Assembly: GCF_900143645.1 (NCBI RefSeq)
Contig: NZ_FRFD01000006.1
Coordinates: forward strand, 186,001-250,000
Length of the DNA stretch: 64,000 bases
From: Anaerocolumna xylanovorans DSM 12503
Lineage (GTDB): Bacteria; Bacillota; Clostridia; Lachnospirales; Lachnospiraceae
Reading direction: 5' to 3'
The notes below the pieces were generated by a model, which saw nothing but the letters and a program-made list of their open reading frames with translations, made no database searches and was not told the DNA's origin. Position 1 is the stretch's first letter; each line of letters opens with the position of its first letter. Shown here piece by piece: positions 36,494 to 45,341 of the stretch. The translations under genes were made by a program, and so were the position numbers.

Positions 36494-39009
36494 AGCACAT
36501 TTACCGGATAATTATTCTTATATTTATATTCAGCGGAGCGCTTTACTATTTCTCTAAGGATATTGAAGAGGAAGTAAATCAAACTCAGGGTACAGTTTCT
36601 ATGGGAAAAGCTTCTTTTCCCGTTGTTATGATAAGACAGGGGGGGAAGGAGTATAATCTGCTCCACGGCTACAGCAACAATCTGGATGCCAGTCTTGTAA
36701 GAGAAGCTGTAACGCCTCTGGGCTCTGATCAAAGCTTTGATGTGGTAATTGACGGGAAAGAAAATGATGTAAAGCGTGTTATTTATGAATTAAGAGATAC
36801 AAAGAATAACAGTCTTTTGGATACGGATACTATAAATGCATTGGAAAAGGAAGAAGATTATAAAACGGCTCATATCAAGCTGAAAACTGACCTTACAGGG
36901 GGGAAGGAATATTCCGTTAAGCTCACCCTTGTAACCAGTAAGAGCAGAAAGATAAATTTCTATACACTTGTAAAGAAAGTGGAAAATTCTTACCTGGCGG
37001 AAAAGCTTGATTTCATAACAGATTTTCACGACTCTATTATGGATAAGAAGAAAGCCACCGGTATTATTGCCTATTTGGAGCCTGAAAGCAGTGCGGACAG
37101 CACCTCTTTGGCACATGTGGATATCCATTCCAGCTTTGAACTTATAAGCTGGGGGAATTTAAACCCGAAAGTTGTAGGACCGGTTATCCCAACAATTGAT
37201 GAGATTGATTCGGATACAGCTTCCGTTACATTAGGCTATACCGTAAAGGCAAAAACGGAATCCGGGGAAGAATTATACCGTGTAAAAGAATTCTACCGGG
37301 TCAGATATACCAGCACCAGGATGTACCTGTTAAATTACAACAGGACAATGGAATCCTATTTTGATGTAGAGCTTACCAGCCTGGCAAAAAGCGAATTTAA
37401 GCTTGGAATTACATCAGATCAGGATATTGATTATGTAACGGACAGTAAGAAAGTCAAGATTGCCTTTGCCAGAATGGGTGAGTTGTGGTACTACAATCTG
37501 ACGGAAAATAAAATGACAAGAGTATTTTCTTTTAGAGAAAGTGATACCGATTATATAAGGGATATTTACGGAGAACATGATATTCAGATATTGAAGATGG
37601 ATGATGACGGCAATGTAGACTTCATGGTCTATGGCTATATGAACAGAGGAGCCTATGAAGGCTGTGTAGGTATGATATTCTACCGCTTCTACAGCAACGA
37701 AAACCGTATCGAAGAGCTTTTGTATATTCCTATGAACATAACTTACCAACTGCTCAAAGAGGAACTGGACGGCTTTAGCTATGTGAATAACAAACAGGTA
37801 TTTTACTTTATCCTGAATAACAAAATATATTCTTATAATCTTATAACGGATAATCTGAGTGCTATTGCAGAAGATGTAAAAAAGGATAACTATATCGTTG
37901 ATGTGAACAAGCATTATATTGCATGGGAAAACGCCCGGGATAAAAAGGATGTTACAGAAATAGAAGTACTGGATTTGGAAAGCGGCATGAAGGACAGCCT
38001 TAAGGCACCGGAAGGCGAAATCATCAATCTTTTGGGAAAGATTGACGATAATCTCATTTATGGATATGGAAAAAAAGATAACTATACAACTGCAACGGAT
38101 GGAACTCTTTTAACCCTTTTATATAAAGTTGAGATTGCGGATAAGGACAAGAACATACTAAAGGAATACAAAAAAAGCGGATATTATATAACCGGAGCAT
38201 CGGCCCAGGGTAATATCATAACTTTAAACAGGCAAAAGAAAGATGGCGGCGGAGATTATGAGGAAGCGGATGATGATTATATCCTAAACCGTGTAACCGG
38301 AAGCTATAAGGCATTCGGTATCACTCAGAGGGTAACAGAAAAGACACTGACAGAATCCTATATCGCTCTCCCGGGAGGCTATACCATGACGGAGCTGCCT
38401 GCCTTATCAAAGACAAAGAATACGATTATTACAAAGGATACTACTCTAAGATTAAAGGATTCTGTACTGACACTGCCTCCTTTTATTGTTTATGCAGGAG
38501 GGGAGAGTGCAGGTGCCTATGACAGGGCAGGAGAAGCAATTAATGAGGCTTACAATCTTGCAGGAATTGTTGTAGGTGACAAACAGCAGATTGTATGGGA
38601 GAGAGTTGTAAGAAGTTCGCAGATAAGTCTGTCAGGGATCAAACCGATCTATGAATACGGCGACAGCTTACGGGCATGTGTGGCAATGTTAAGCAGCTAC
38701 AAAAAGGGATATGAGGACACAAACCCGAAGGGAGATTCTCTTACGGCAATGTTAAAAGAAAAGTTCGGGGAGTCCTATCTTAATATCTCGGATGCGGCTT
38801 TGGACCAGGTGCTGTATTACCTGAATAAGAACCAGCCGGTAATAGGGATGAAGAGCAAGAACCAGGCAGTTCTGATTGTGGGATGCGATATGTACAATAT
38901 TACTGTGATTGACCCGGACCTTGGAAAAACAATGAAGATAGGTCTAAAAGATGCCGGAGAAATGTTTGAAAAGGCCGAAAACAGGTTTTTTACCTATTTA
39001 CAGGATTGA
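36487..39009 (+). CDS. Membrane-anchored protein with C39-like C-terminal domain
   Basis: 840 residues. One N-terminal membrane helix (about 5-24) anchors a very large extracytoplasmic part: beta-rich segments (about 40-330), a region that reads like repeated beta-blades (about 335-620, e.g. ELWYYNLTENK and KIYSYNLITDN), then a domain at about 690-840 with the order of a C39/papain-like peptidase: SLRACVAMLSSY (Cys), QPVIGMKSKNQAVLIVGC, and TVIDPDLGK. The position of the usual catalytic His before AV is Gln, so the enzyme may be inactive or use another residue. It overlaps the methyltransferase gene by 7 bp. Not recognised as a named family; function unknown. Confidence 0.7.
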   Translation: MLKHIYRIIILIFIFSGALYYFSKDIEEEVNQTQGTVSMGKASFPVVMIRQGGKEYNLLHGYSNNLDASLVREAVTPLGSDQSFDVVIDGKENDVKRVIYELRDTKNNSLLDTDTINALEKEEDYKTAHIKLKTDLTGGKEYSVKLTLVTSKSRKINFYTLVKKVENSYLAEKLDFITDFHDSIMDKKKATGIIAYLEPESSADSTSLAHVDIHSSFELISWGNLNPKVVGPVIPTIDEIDSDTASVTLGYTVKAKTESGEELYRVKEFYRVRYTSTRMYLLNYNRTMESYFDVELTSLAKSEFKLGITSDQDIDYVTDSKKVKIAFARMGELWYYNLTENKMTRVFSFRESDTDYIRDIYGEHDIQILKMDDDGNVDFMVYGYMNRGAYEGCVGMIFYRFYSNENRIEELLYIPMNITYQLLKEELDGFSYVNNKQVFYFILNNKIYSYNLITDNLSAIAEDVKKDNYIVDVNKHYIAWENARDKKDVTEIEVLDLESGMKDSLKAPEGEIINLLGKIDDNLIYGYGKKDNYTTATDGTLLTLLYKVEIADKDKNILKEYKKSGYYITGASAQGNIITLNRQKKDGGGDYEEADDDYILNRVTGSYKAFGITQRVTEKTLTESYIALPGGYTMTELPALSKTKNTIITKDTTLRLKDSVLTLPPFIVYAGGESAGAYDRAGEAINEAYNLAGIVVGDKQQIVWERVVRSSQISLSGIKPIYEYGDSLRACVAMLSSYKKGYEDTNPKGDSLTAMLKEKFGESYLNISDAALDQVLYYLNKNQPVIGMKSKNQAVLIVGCDMYNITVIDPDLGKTMKIGLKDAGEMFEKAENRFFTYLQD

Positions 39010-39121
39010 TGTTTTAAAAAAACTCTATATAATAAGTATAGATATACCAAATTTTGAGAAAATAAAGAGACAGACTTTTTAGCTGGAAGAAATCAATGAA
39101 AAGAAAGGACGCCACAAAGTT

Positions 39122-40138
39122 ATGAAGTTATTAAGTGTTGCGATACCATGCTATAATTCACAGGAATATATGGAACACGCCATCAAGACTCTTTTAACCG
39201 GGAAGGATGAAATGGAAATTATCATAGTAGATGACGGCTCAAGTGATAATACAGCTGCCATAGCAAATGACTATGCAAAACGTTACCCGGATATTATCAA
39301 GTTTATTCATCAGGAGAACGGAGGACACGGCGAGGCTGTAAATACAGGACTTGCAGCTGCTACCGGACTGTATTTTAAGGTAGTGGACAGCGACGACTGG
39401 GTAAATGAAGCTGCGCTTGAGAAGGCTCTTTCGACCCTTAGAAGCCTGGTGGCTGACGGCAAAACGGTGGACCTTTTTATTGCTAACTACGTATATGAAA
39501 AACCAAGCCTTAATAAACATAAGGTAATGGATTATAAAACAGCCCTTCCGCAGGACAAGGTATTTACCTGGAATGACATTATGTATTTTAAACAAAGCCA
39601 GCATATCATCATGCATGCAGCCATTTACCGGACAAAGCTGTTAAAGGATTGTGGATTAAGACTTCCAAGCCATACCTTCTATGTGGACAATATCTTTGTA
39701 TACCAGCCCCTTCCTTATGTCAGAACCATGTATTATCTGGATGTAAACCTTTACCGCTATTTTATTGGGCGTGACGACCAGTCAGTAAATGAAAAGAATA
39801 TGATAAAGAGGATTGACCAGCAGATACGTATTACAAAGATAATGATTGACTATAAGGATATCATGGCAATTAAGAACCGGAAACTTAAAAATTACATGAT
39901 AAAATATCTGACTATGATGATGACGATTTCTTCTGTATTTCTTATTAAGGAGAATACAACCGAGAGCCTTGCAAAGAAGAAGGAACTTTGGGAGTACTTA
40001 GAGCAAAGTAATAAGAAGCTCTATAAAAAGATTCATAACAAAGTATTGGGAAGATCCATGACACTGCCAGGAAGAACCGGAAGAAAAATCGTAGAGATGG
40101 GATATAGAATATCAAAAAAAATCTATGGGTTCAGCTAA
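39122..40138 (+). CDS. Family 2 glycosyltransferase
   Basis: 338 residues, GT-A fold. The N-terminal SVAIPCYNSQ and IIVDDGSSDN bind the nucleotide sugar, and VVDSDDW supplies the DxD metal site. No membrane helices of a synthase type are seen, so it is a cytosolic or peripheral transferase for cell-surface glycans. AAAGGA lies upstream of the ATG. The coding end (KKIYGFS) lies inside the terminator hairpin shared with the convergent PAP2 gene. Confidence 0.9.
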   Translation: MKLLSVAIPCYNSQEYMEHAIKTLLTGKDEMEIIIVDDGSSDNTAAIANDYAKRYPDIIKFIHQENGGHGEAVNTGLAAATGLYFKVVDSDDWVNEAALEKALSTLRSLVADGKTVDLFIANYVYEKPSLNKHKVMDYKTALPQDKVFTWNDIMYFKQSQHIIMHAAIYRTKLLKDCGLRLPSHTFYVDNIFVYQPLPYVRTMYYLDVNLYRYFIGRDDQSVNEKNMIKRIDQQIRITKIMIDYKDIMAIKNRKLKNYMIKYLTMMMTISSVFLIKENTTESLAKKKELWEYLEQSNKKLYKKIHNKVLGRSMTLPGRTGRKIVEMGYRISKKIYGFS

Positions 40139-40157
40139 TGCTGACCCATAGATTTTT
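40115..40157. terminator. Bidirectional terminator overlapping the glycosyltransferase stop codon
   Basis: AAAAAATCTATGGGTTCAGC and GCTGACCCATAGATTTTT form a near-perfect stem with a four-base loop. A/T runs on both sides suit the convergent glycosyltransferase and PAP2 genes. Confidence 0.9.
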
Positions 40158-40827
40158 AAGATAAGTTCAAGATTTCTTTTTCCTTCGCTTTTGCTGTGTG
40201 CTTACCGGTTACCCAGACATAAACTACAAGGTACATAACCAAGGCAAGCAGAGCCCCCATAATCACATCAAATGCAGAATGCTGTTTTAAAAATACCGTG
40301 GACATACATATTAATACGGTCAGTATGTTGGCGCCTGCGGTCAGCCACTTTTTCTTTTTTAAGACTTCACTCTTATTGATAGCAATAGCAGCCCCAATGG
40401 AATTTAGTACGTGGATACTGGGGCAGACATTGGTGGCCGTATCCGTTGAATAAAGAATTGCAATAATACGGATTAAGATATTGTCTCTTCCGAGGTCGTT
40501 CAGATTGGGCCTTAGGTCTTGTCCATTGGGCCATATTGTGTAAATGATAAGGCATATGGTCATACCAATGAATAAAAAGGCTGTGACTTTGTAGAAATCA
40601 CTTCTTGAAGTCAGGAAGAAATAAGACACGGTGGCAAAAATGTATAAGAACCATAGCATGTAAGGAATCAAAAACCATTCGTTAAACGGAATTATGTCAT
40701 CCAGCTTTATATGGATGACATGGTAATTTCGCGTAACAGTCCTTTCCAGATAATAAAACCACACCATATAGACGATGAAGTAGGACAAAACCCAGGCATG
40801 TTTATATTTATGAATTAATTTTTTCAA
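40156..40827 (-). CDS. PAP2-family membrane phosphatase
   Basis: 223 residues, about six membrane helices. The PAP2 catalytic core is seen as CPSIHV (helix 4, His) and KQHSAFDVIMG (the SRxxxxxHxxxD motif with His and Asp); the N-terminal Lys/Arg motif is less clear. Such enzymes dephosphorylate lipid phosphates such as phosphatidic acid or undecaprenyl pyrophosphate at the outer membrane face. The start is TTG 40827, 7 nt after GGAGG. Confidence 0.85.
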   Translation of the reverse strand: MKKLIHKYKHAWVLSYFIVYMVWFYYLERTVTRNYHVIHIKLDDIIPFNEWFLIPYMLWFLYIFATVSYFFLTSRSDFYKVTAFLFIGMTICLIIYTIWPNGQDLRPNLNDLGRDNILIRIIAILYSTDTATNVCPSIHVLNSIGAAIAINKSEVLKKKKWLTAGANILTVLICMSTVFLKQHSAFDVIMGALLALVMYLVVYVWVTGKHTAKAKEKEILNLS

Positions 40828-40963
40828 TCAAAGGCCTCCGATTATTTATTCAATTAGGGTATAGATACAATACACGAATTATAGCATAGGAGGGACAAGA
40901 TAACAATAATCTTCAAAGATTCTTTTGAGGATATTAAGGAAAATGTAAGAAACATGGAGGTTG

Positions 40964-41048
40964 GTGTGAATTATTGAAAAACATAATTCACACTCTGATT
41001 GATGGCAGTGCCACATCTGCAAGCAGATGCGGAATGCAATGGGAGCTA
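40964..41048 (+). repeat. Dispersed hairpin repeat, copy F
   Basis: Starts with GTGTGAATTA / TAATTCACAC (perfect 10-bp arms, 40964-40993), as in copy E, then GGCAGTGCC, a second stem CATCTGC-AA-GCAGATG and the family ending TGCGGAATGCAATGGGAGC. It occupies most of the gene-free stretch 40828-41132. Confidence 0.6.
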
Positions 41049-41049
41049 G

Positions 41050-41079
41050 GTTGAAAAAACAAAAAGCTGTTTTTTCAAC
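41050..41079. repeat. Hairpin upstream of dtd (1)
   Basis: GTTGAAAAAAC and GTTTTTTCAAC are perfect 11-bp arms around an 8-nt loop. Confidence 0.6.
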
Positions 41080-41090
41080 TACCAATTAAC

Positions 41091-41117
41091 GAATATCCAA
41101 TCGAAGGTTGGATATTC
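41091..41117. repeat. Hairpin upstream of dtd (2)
   Basis: GAATATCCAA and TTGGATATTC are perfect 10-bp arms around a 7-nt loop, ending 15 nt before the dtd ATG and next to its AGAGG ribosome site. Confidence 0.6.
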
Positions 41118-41132
41118 AGGAAAGAGGTTAGT

Positions 41133-41585
41133 ATGAAAGTTGTAATACAAAGGGTAAAGCATGCCTCTGTTACGATAGAGGAAAAAATAAAGGGCAGTAT
41201 AAACAGAGGATTTTTACTGTTAATCGGGATAGGAAAGGAAGATACCAGAGAAACCGTAGATAAATATCTGGATAAAATATTAAAGCTTAGGATATTTGAT
41301 GACGAAGAAGGGAAGACGAATCTGTCCTTAAATGATATTAACGGAGATATCATGGCCATATCCCAATTTACGCTTTATGCGGATTGCAGAAAGGGAAACC
41401 GTCCGAACTTCTTAAATGCTGCGGGACCGAAAGAAGCAAAGGAGCTGTATGAATACTTTCTTAAAAGCTGCAAAGAGAAGTACGGGCGTGTGGAGTCCGG
41501 TGAATTTGGAGCAGATATGAAGATAGACCTGTTAAATGATGGGCCGTTTACTGTAGTATTAGATAAAGAAATGTTGGGCTATTGA
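41133..41585 (+). CDS. dtd: D-aminoacyl-tRNA deacylase
   Basis: 150 residues, full-length Dtd. It frees tRNA mischarged with D-amino acids or glycine. The active-site motifs SQFTLYAD and NDGPFTV are intact. AGAGG precedes the ATG. Two perfect hairpins and repeat copy F lie in its leader. Confidence 0.96.
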   Translation: MKVVIQRVKHASVTIEEKIKGSINRGFLLLIGIGKEDTRETVDKYLDKILKLRIFDDEEGKTNLSLNDINGDIMAISQFTLYADCRKGNRPNFLNAAGPKEAKELYEYFLKSCKEKYGRVESGEFGADMKIDLLNDGPFTVVLDKEMLGY

Positions 41586-41749
41586 CAGAAAAAAAGATTT
41601 GAAGAGACTCTTCTTATTATATAGGAAGAACTGTCGAACGGTTATAAGGCATTCTTCTTGTAATATAGGAAACCTTTCTTTATAATGAAATGTAACGTGA
41701 AAATCATAAAACAATTTTCACTTTCTATGGAATTGTAAAGGGAGGGAAT

Positions 41750-42538
41750 ATGGCAGGATATAAGCGCTGTATTATCAGCTTCTCTTTCCTCTTTATCAGC
41801 ATTTTTTTCCTTTCTTTCGGGGCGCTTTCTATGAATAGAAGAGTAATTGCCCATGCCGGAACCGGGAAGGCAGATAGCATGTCTTTTGAAACGAAGGGGG
41901 AAGAACCGGTAATCCGTTTTGGAGAGGAAAAATTGTCAGCTTATTTTGGAAGGGAAGAGGGAGAACTTACGATAGATGGCACAGAGGAAATTCCTCTTAT
42001 AGAATTCTTAAAGGGGGAGAAGTTGTCCATAATCTTTCACCTGAAAGTCCCATCCGGGAATAGCAGTAAAACACTGGAAGAAAAAGAGCCTTGTAAGGTG
42101 GACTTAGAATTATCCAAATACCCCGTTTACTGGCGCCTTGTCACAGAAAAGGAAGTATTAGGGGTTGGAAATTATGAGGTGAAATCACCGGAAAAGTTCA
42201 GAGAATTGCTGCCGAAAGCTATAAACGGTGTAGAAGCAGAATATCAGGTGCTAAGGGCAGAAAAAGCCTCACAGGAAATTCTGCTTGAGATGGGGCGGAA
42301 AGAAAATTGCAAGGAGGGAAAGGTGTTAGAGGACAAGCTTAAACTAAGCAGTTTGCCTCCGGAGCTAAGACTTAAGGATTTTGGAAAGAAGAAGGGAGAG
42401 ACAGTGGGGAAGCTTGAGTTGATGGCAGATTATTCCTTTCGGTTACCGCTTCTTCGAACAGAAGAAAAGGGTCAATACACACCGGCAATTCAGGGAAAAC
42501 TTACGCTGGTAATCTGGCGTGAAGTCTATTACGATTGA
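41750..42538 (+). CDS. Secreted or membrane-anchored protein of unknown function
   Basis: 262 residues, not recognised. An N-terminal hydrophobic stretch (about 8-26) after KR looks like a signal peptide or anchor, with possible cleavage near AHA (about 35-37). The rest is charged (many Glu/Lys), predicted beta-rich, with one central Cys pair too far apart to be a metal motif. GGGAGG precedes the ATG. It lies alone between dtd and cysK, followed by a clear terminator. Confidence 0.7.
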   Translation: MAGYKRCIISFSFLFISIFFLSFGALSMNRRVIAHAGTGKADSMSFETKGEEPVIRFGEEKLSAYFGREEGELTIDGTEEIPLIEFLKGEKLSIIFHLKVPSGNSSKTLEEKEPCKVDLELSKYPVYWRLVTEKEVLGVGNYEVKSPEKFRELLPKAINGVEAEYQVLRAEKASQEILLEMGRKENCKEGKVLEDKLKLSSLPPELRLKDFGKKKGETVGKLELMADYSFRLPLLRTEEKGQYTPAIQGKLTLVIWREVYYD

Positions 42539-42566
42539 GGAAGTAAAGTAAGATACAAAAGATTTA

Positions 42567-42591
42567 AACTGCGAAAAGCAGTTATTTTTTT
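42567..42591 (+). terminator. Terminator after the unknown secreted protein gene
   Basis: AACTGC-GAAA-GCAGTT followed by A and seven T. A second imperfect palindrome (42592-42620, ATCTCATAGGA / TCCTATAAGAT) abuts it and could be an operator or hairpin ahead of cysK. Confidence 0.8.
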
Positions 42592-42687
42592 ATCTCATAG
42601 GAAATTACGTCCTATAAGATAAAAAGCCAGACTCTTTCTTACAATCTCTTAATTCATACTAATCATATATGAAAAATAAAATAATCA

Positions 42688-42716
42688 TTGACAAACAAAA
42701 ATACCTGTGCTAGATT
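42688..42716 (+). promoter_or_regulatory. SigmaA-type promoter of cysK
   Basis: TTGACA (42688-42693), 17-nt spacer, TAGATT (42711-42716). No S-box or T-box leader is seen between it and the start codon. Confidence 0.65.
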
Positions 42717-42772
42717 ATAATTAGACAACAAAAAAACAATAATAAATAATAAAAAGGTAAGGAGAATAAGTT

Positions 42773-43705
42773 ATGGGAAAAATCGCAAAGAATCTTACAG
42801 ATTTAATCGGAAGAACCCCGTTGCTGGAGCTTGTTCAGTTTAACGAAGCAAATGAGGTAAAGGCAAAGATACTAGGTAAACTGGAATATTTTAATCCTGC
42901 CGGAAGTGTAAAGGATAGAATTGCCAAGGCTATGATTGATGATGCAGAAGAAAGAGGAATCTTAAAACCCGGTGCGACCATCATTGAACCGACCAGCGGA
43001 AACACAGGAATTGGCTTAGCATCTGTAGCAGCAGCCAGAGGCTATAAGATAATACTGACAATGCCTGAGACGATGAGCATTGAAAGAAGGAATCTCTTAA
43101 AGGCTTATGGAGCAGAGCTTGTATTGACAGAAGGACCTAAGGGTATGAACGGAGCGATTGCAAAGGCAGAAGAGCTGGCAAAAGAAACTCCCGATTCTTT
43201 TATCCCCGGTCAGTTTGTTAACAGTGCCAATCCTAAAGTTCACAGAGAAACCACAGGACCTGAAATTTGGGAAGATACGGACGGAAAGGTTGATATTTTT
43301 ATAGCAGGTGTCGGCACCGGTGGAACAATCACAGGTGTTGGTGAATTTTTAAAGAGCCAGAATCCGGATATTAAGATAATAGCAGTAGAGCCCAGTGCAT
43401 CTCCGGTATTATCCAAAGGAACTCCCGGACCTCATAAGATACAGGGAATCGGTGCAGGCTTCGTACCTAAGACATTAAACACAGAGGTTTATGATGAAAT
43501 CATAACCGTTGATAATGAAGATGCATTTGCTACAGGCAGGCAGATTGCCAAGACCGAAGGACTCTTAGTGGGTATTTCTTCCGGTGCGGCAGCATGGGCA
43601 GCCATTCAGGTTGCAAAACGCCCTGAAAATGCAGGGAAGACGATTGTTGCACTGCTTCCTGATACCGGCGAGAGATATTTATCCACACCGTTGTTTTCTG
43701 AATAA
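42773..43705 (+). CDS. cysK: Cysteine synthase A (O-acetylserine sulfhydrylase)
   Basis: 310 residues, fold-type II PLP enzyme that joins sulfide to O-acetylserine. PLP lysine in GSVKDR; substrate loop TSGNTGIGLA; phosphate-binding GVGTGGTITG; C-terminal SSGAA. AAGGAG precedes the ATG. Flanked by its own promoter and terminator. Confidence 0.96.
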   Translation: MGKIAKNLTDLIGRTPLLELVQFNEANEVKAKILGKLEYFNPAGSVKDRIAKAMIDDAEERGILKPGATIIEPTSGNTGIGLASVAAARGYKIILTMPETMSIERRNLLKAYGAELVLTEGPKGMNGAIAKAEELAKETPDSFIPGQFVNSANPKVHRETTGPEIWEDTDGKVDIFIAGVGTGGTITGVGEFLKSQNPDIKIIAVEPSASPVLSKGTPGPHKIQGIGAGFVPKTLNTEVYDEIITVDNEDAFATGRQIAKTEGLLVGISSGAAAWAAIQVAKRPENAGKTIVALLPDTGERYLSTPLFSE

Positions 43706-43728
43706 ATAAAATAGCTTATATAAAAGAA

Positions 43729-43799
43729 TAAAAAGGTCTGCGGTATTTTTAAAGGCATGGTTAAAGGATATGCCATTTAAAGATACTGCAGGCCTTTTA
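43729..43799 (+). terminator. Terminator after cysK
   Basis: A long two-part hairpin: outer stem AAAAGGTCTGCGGTAT / ATACTGCAGGCCTTTT with wobbles, inner stem GGCAT / ATGCC. Confidence 0.75.
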
Positions 43800-43831
43800 T
43801 GCTTTCATTACTCTAAAAAATTTAACTCTCC

Positions 43832-43860
43832 TTGACAAAAGAGAAAGGGTTGGATACTGT
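43832..43860 (+). promoter_or_regulatory. SigmaA-type promoter of the thioesterase gene
   Basis: TTGACA (43832-43837), 17-nt spacer, TACTGT (43855-43860), 60 bp ahead of the ATG. Confidence 0.65.
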
Positions 43861-43920
43861 TAAAGAGAAGGACAATTAGCAGCAAAAACAAAAGAAAAAT
43901 TATCTGAAAGGGGATTATAT

Positions 43921-44394
43921 ATGAAGGAAATAAAAACAGTGGAAGAATCTATGACAGAGCAGGTTCACCTTCTAATGCCCGCCCACATTAACGGAAGCGG
44001 CCGGCTCTTTGGAGGACAGCTCATGGAATGGATTGATATTGTGGGAGGAATTACAGCAAAACGTCATGCGGAATGTGATATTACTACGGCAGCCATAGAC
44101 AATCTTCAATTTAAGGCGGGGGCTTTTATTAATGATACGATTGTGCTGACAGGCAGAATAACCTTCGTGGGAAATACCTCCATGGAGGTAAGGGTGGATA
44201 CCTATCTGGAAGAGCTTTCAGGAATGAGGAAACCCATAAACCGGGCATATCTCGTATATGTAGCAATAGATAAGGACGGCAGGCCGGTGGGGGTACCAAA
44301 GCTTCAGCTGGAAACCGAAGTGCAAAAAGCAGAATGGGACGGAGCAATAAAGCGGAGCAAGCTTCGTAAATTAAGGCGTACAGAAGGCTTCTAA
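43921..44394 (+). CDS. Hotdog-fold acyl-CoA thioesterase
   Basis: 157 residues, YciA/BFIT-type thioesterase. The hotdog signature is NGSGRLFGGQLMEWIDIVGG, with the catalytic Asp region near the helix end, followed by DNLQFKAG and the C-terminal GRPVGVP. It hydrolyses acyl-CoA to free acid and CoA; chain-length preference is unknown. AAAGGGG lies upstream of the ATG. Confidence 0.9.
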   Translation: MKEIKTVEESMTEQVHLLMPAHINGSGRLFGGQLMEWIDIVGGITAKRHAECDITTAAIDNLQFKAGAFINDTIVLTGRITFVGNTSMEVRVDTYLEELSGMRKPINRAYLVYVAIDKDGRPVGVPKLQLETEVQKAEWDGAIKRSKLRKLRRTEGF

Positions 44395-44409
44395 CGGACT
44401 TTTCTTCTG

Positions 44410-44438
44410 GCATATAAGAGGACAAACAGGCATATATT
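44410..44438 (+). promoter_or_regulatory. SigmaE-like promoter of the intact spoIIID
   Basis: GCATATA (44410-44416), 14-nt spacer, CATATATT (44431-44438). The -35 fits the mother-cell SigmaE consensus well; the -10 differs from CATACAAT at two positions. Confidence 0.45.
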
Positions 44439-44465
44439 AGAAAAAACACGCTTGGGGGCCCTGGT

Positions 44466-44735
44466 ATGCATCCTTATATGGAAGAGAGAATTATTGAGCT
44501 AGCCAATTATACCATTGAGAAAAAAGCCACGGTACGGGAGACTGCTATACGGTATGGTATCAGTAAATCAACCGTACATAAAGATTTACAGGACAGACTG
44601 CCATGTATTAATAAGCAGCTTTATTCTGAGGTAAATGAAGTACTTATGTTAAACAAAGCGCAACGGCACATAAGAGGCGGACTGGCTACAAGAAGGAAAT
44701 ACAAGAAATTAAGCGGCACTTCTATTCTTGCATAA
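44466..44735 (+). CDS. spoIIID: SpoIIID-family sporulation regulator (intact paralogue)
   Basis: 89 residues, complete. The HTH ATVRETAIRYGISKSTVHKDL and the C-terminal basic helix motif QRHIRGGLATRRKYKK are the two DNA-contacting parts of SpoIIID, the mother-cell regulator that acts between SigmaE and SigmaK. GGGGG lies upstream of the ATG. A second spoIIID, interrupted by an element, begins about 600 bp downstream and looks closer to Bacillus SpoIIID (STVHKDVTERL, INPSLAN), so this one may be a divergent paralogue rather than the main regulator. Confidence 0.88.
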   Translation: MHPYMEERIIELANYTIEKKATVRETAIRYGISKSTVHKDLQDRLPCINKQLYSEVNEVLMLNKAQRHIRGGLATRRKYKKLSGTSILA

Positions 44736-44810
44736 AACGGATTGCCAAGGTATAATAAAACTCTGCTATGCAATAATAATTACAAAAGTATATGGATAAG
44801 GAGCTGCATT

Positions 44811-45194
44811 TTGGATAAGAACACTTATGTGAAAAAGAAGGATATCATTTTATTGCTTATTATTCTCTTTATAGCGCTTGCCAGCCTGCTGATTTTTAAG
44901 ATAACACAAAAGGACGGGAATATGGTAGTGGTAACGATAGACGGAGCGGTATATAAGGAATATCCTTTAAATAAAGATATTTCGGTTGACATACAAGGAG
45001 TAAAGGGCGGAACAAATCATCTTGTGATAAAGGATGGTTATGCGGATGTTACAGAAGCAAGCTGTCCTGATAAAATATGCGTAAAATCCAGAAAGATCAG
45101 CAAGACGGGAGAAAGTATAATTTGTCTGCCTAATAAGGTTGTGGTAAAAATCGAAGGGAAGGATTCTCCGGAGGTGGATGGTTCCACCAATTGA
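44811..45194 (+). CDS. NusG domain II membrane-anchored protein (EetA-like)
   Basis: 127 residues from TTG 44811, chosen for AAGGAG 7 nt upstream. A membrane helix (about 12-30) leads to an extracytoplasmic NusG_II domain (PF07009) with SCPDKICV and GESIICLPNKVVVKI. In Firmicutes this protein usually sits beside a Gx-type transporter and polyprenyl synthase; the pair is called EetA/EetB in flavin-based electron export loci. Here its likely partners lie beyond the 6.2-kb element, at 52-59 kb. Biochemical role unknown. Confidence 0.8.
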   Translation: MDKNTYVKKKDIILLLIILFIALASLLIFKITQKDGNMVVVTIDGAVYKEYPLNKDISVDIQGVKGGTNHLVIKDGYADVTEASCPDKICVKSRKISKTGESIICLPNKVVVKIEGKDSPEVDGSTN

Positions 45195-45228
45195 AAATAA
45201 AAACAGGAGGTAATATTTACATATTTAT

Positions 45229-45256
45229 GGGGGCTGCCAAAAGCAGCTCCTTTTTC
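45229..45256 (+). terminator. Terminator after the NusG_II gene
   Basis: GGGGCTGC-CAAAA-GCAGCTCC followed by five T, 35 bp past the stop codon. Confidence 0.75.
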
Positions 45257-45278
45257 CTGTCTTTCATGCAAAGGAACA

Positions 45279-45309
45279 GGATATAATTTGCAGCAGTCAT
45301 GCATACAAT
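45279..45309 (+). promoter_or_regulatory. SigmaE-like promoter of the interrupted spoIIID
   Basis: GGATATAA, 15-nt spacer, CATACAAT (45302-45309), 33 bp ahead of the TTG start. The -10 is an exact SigmaE-type CATACAAT; the -35 is a partial match. Confidence 0.45.
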
Positions 45310-45341
45310 TATAGAAACAAGTACAATAGGGGGATATCCTT

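Noticed and set aside
42541..42772. S-box or T-box leader ahead of cysK
   Set aside because: No T-box antiterminator sequence or S-box core; only a terminator of the upstream gene, a short palindrome and a promoter.
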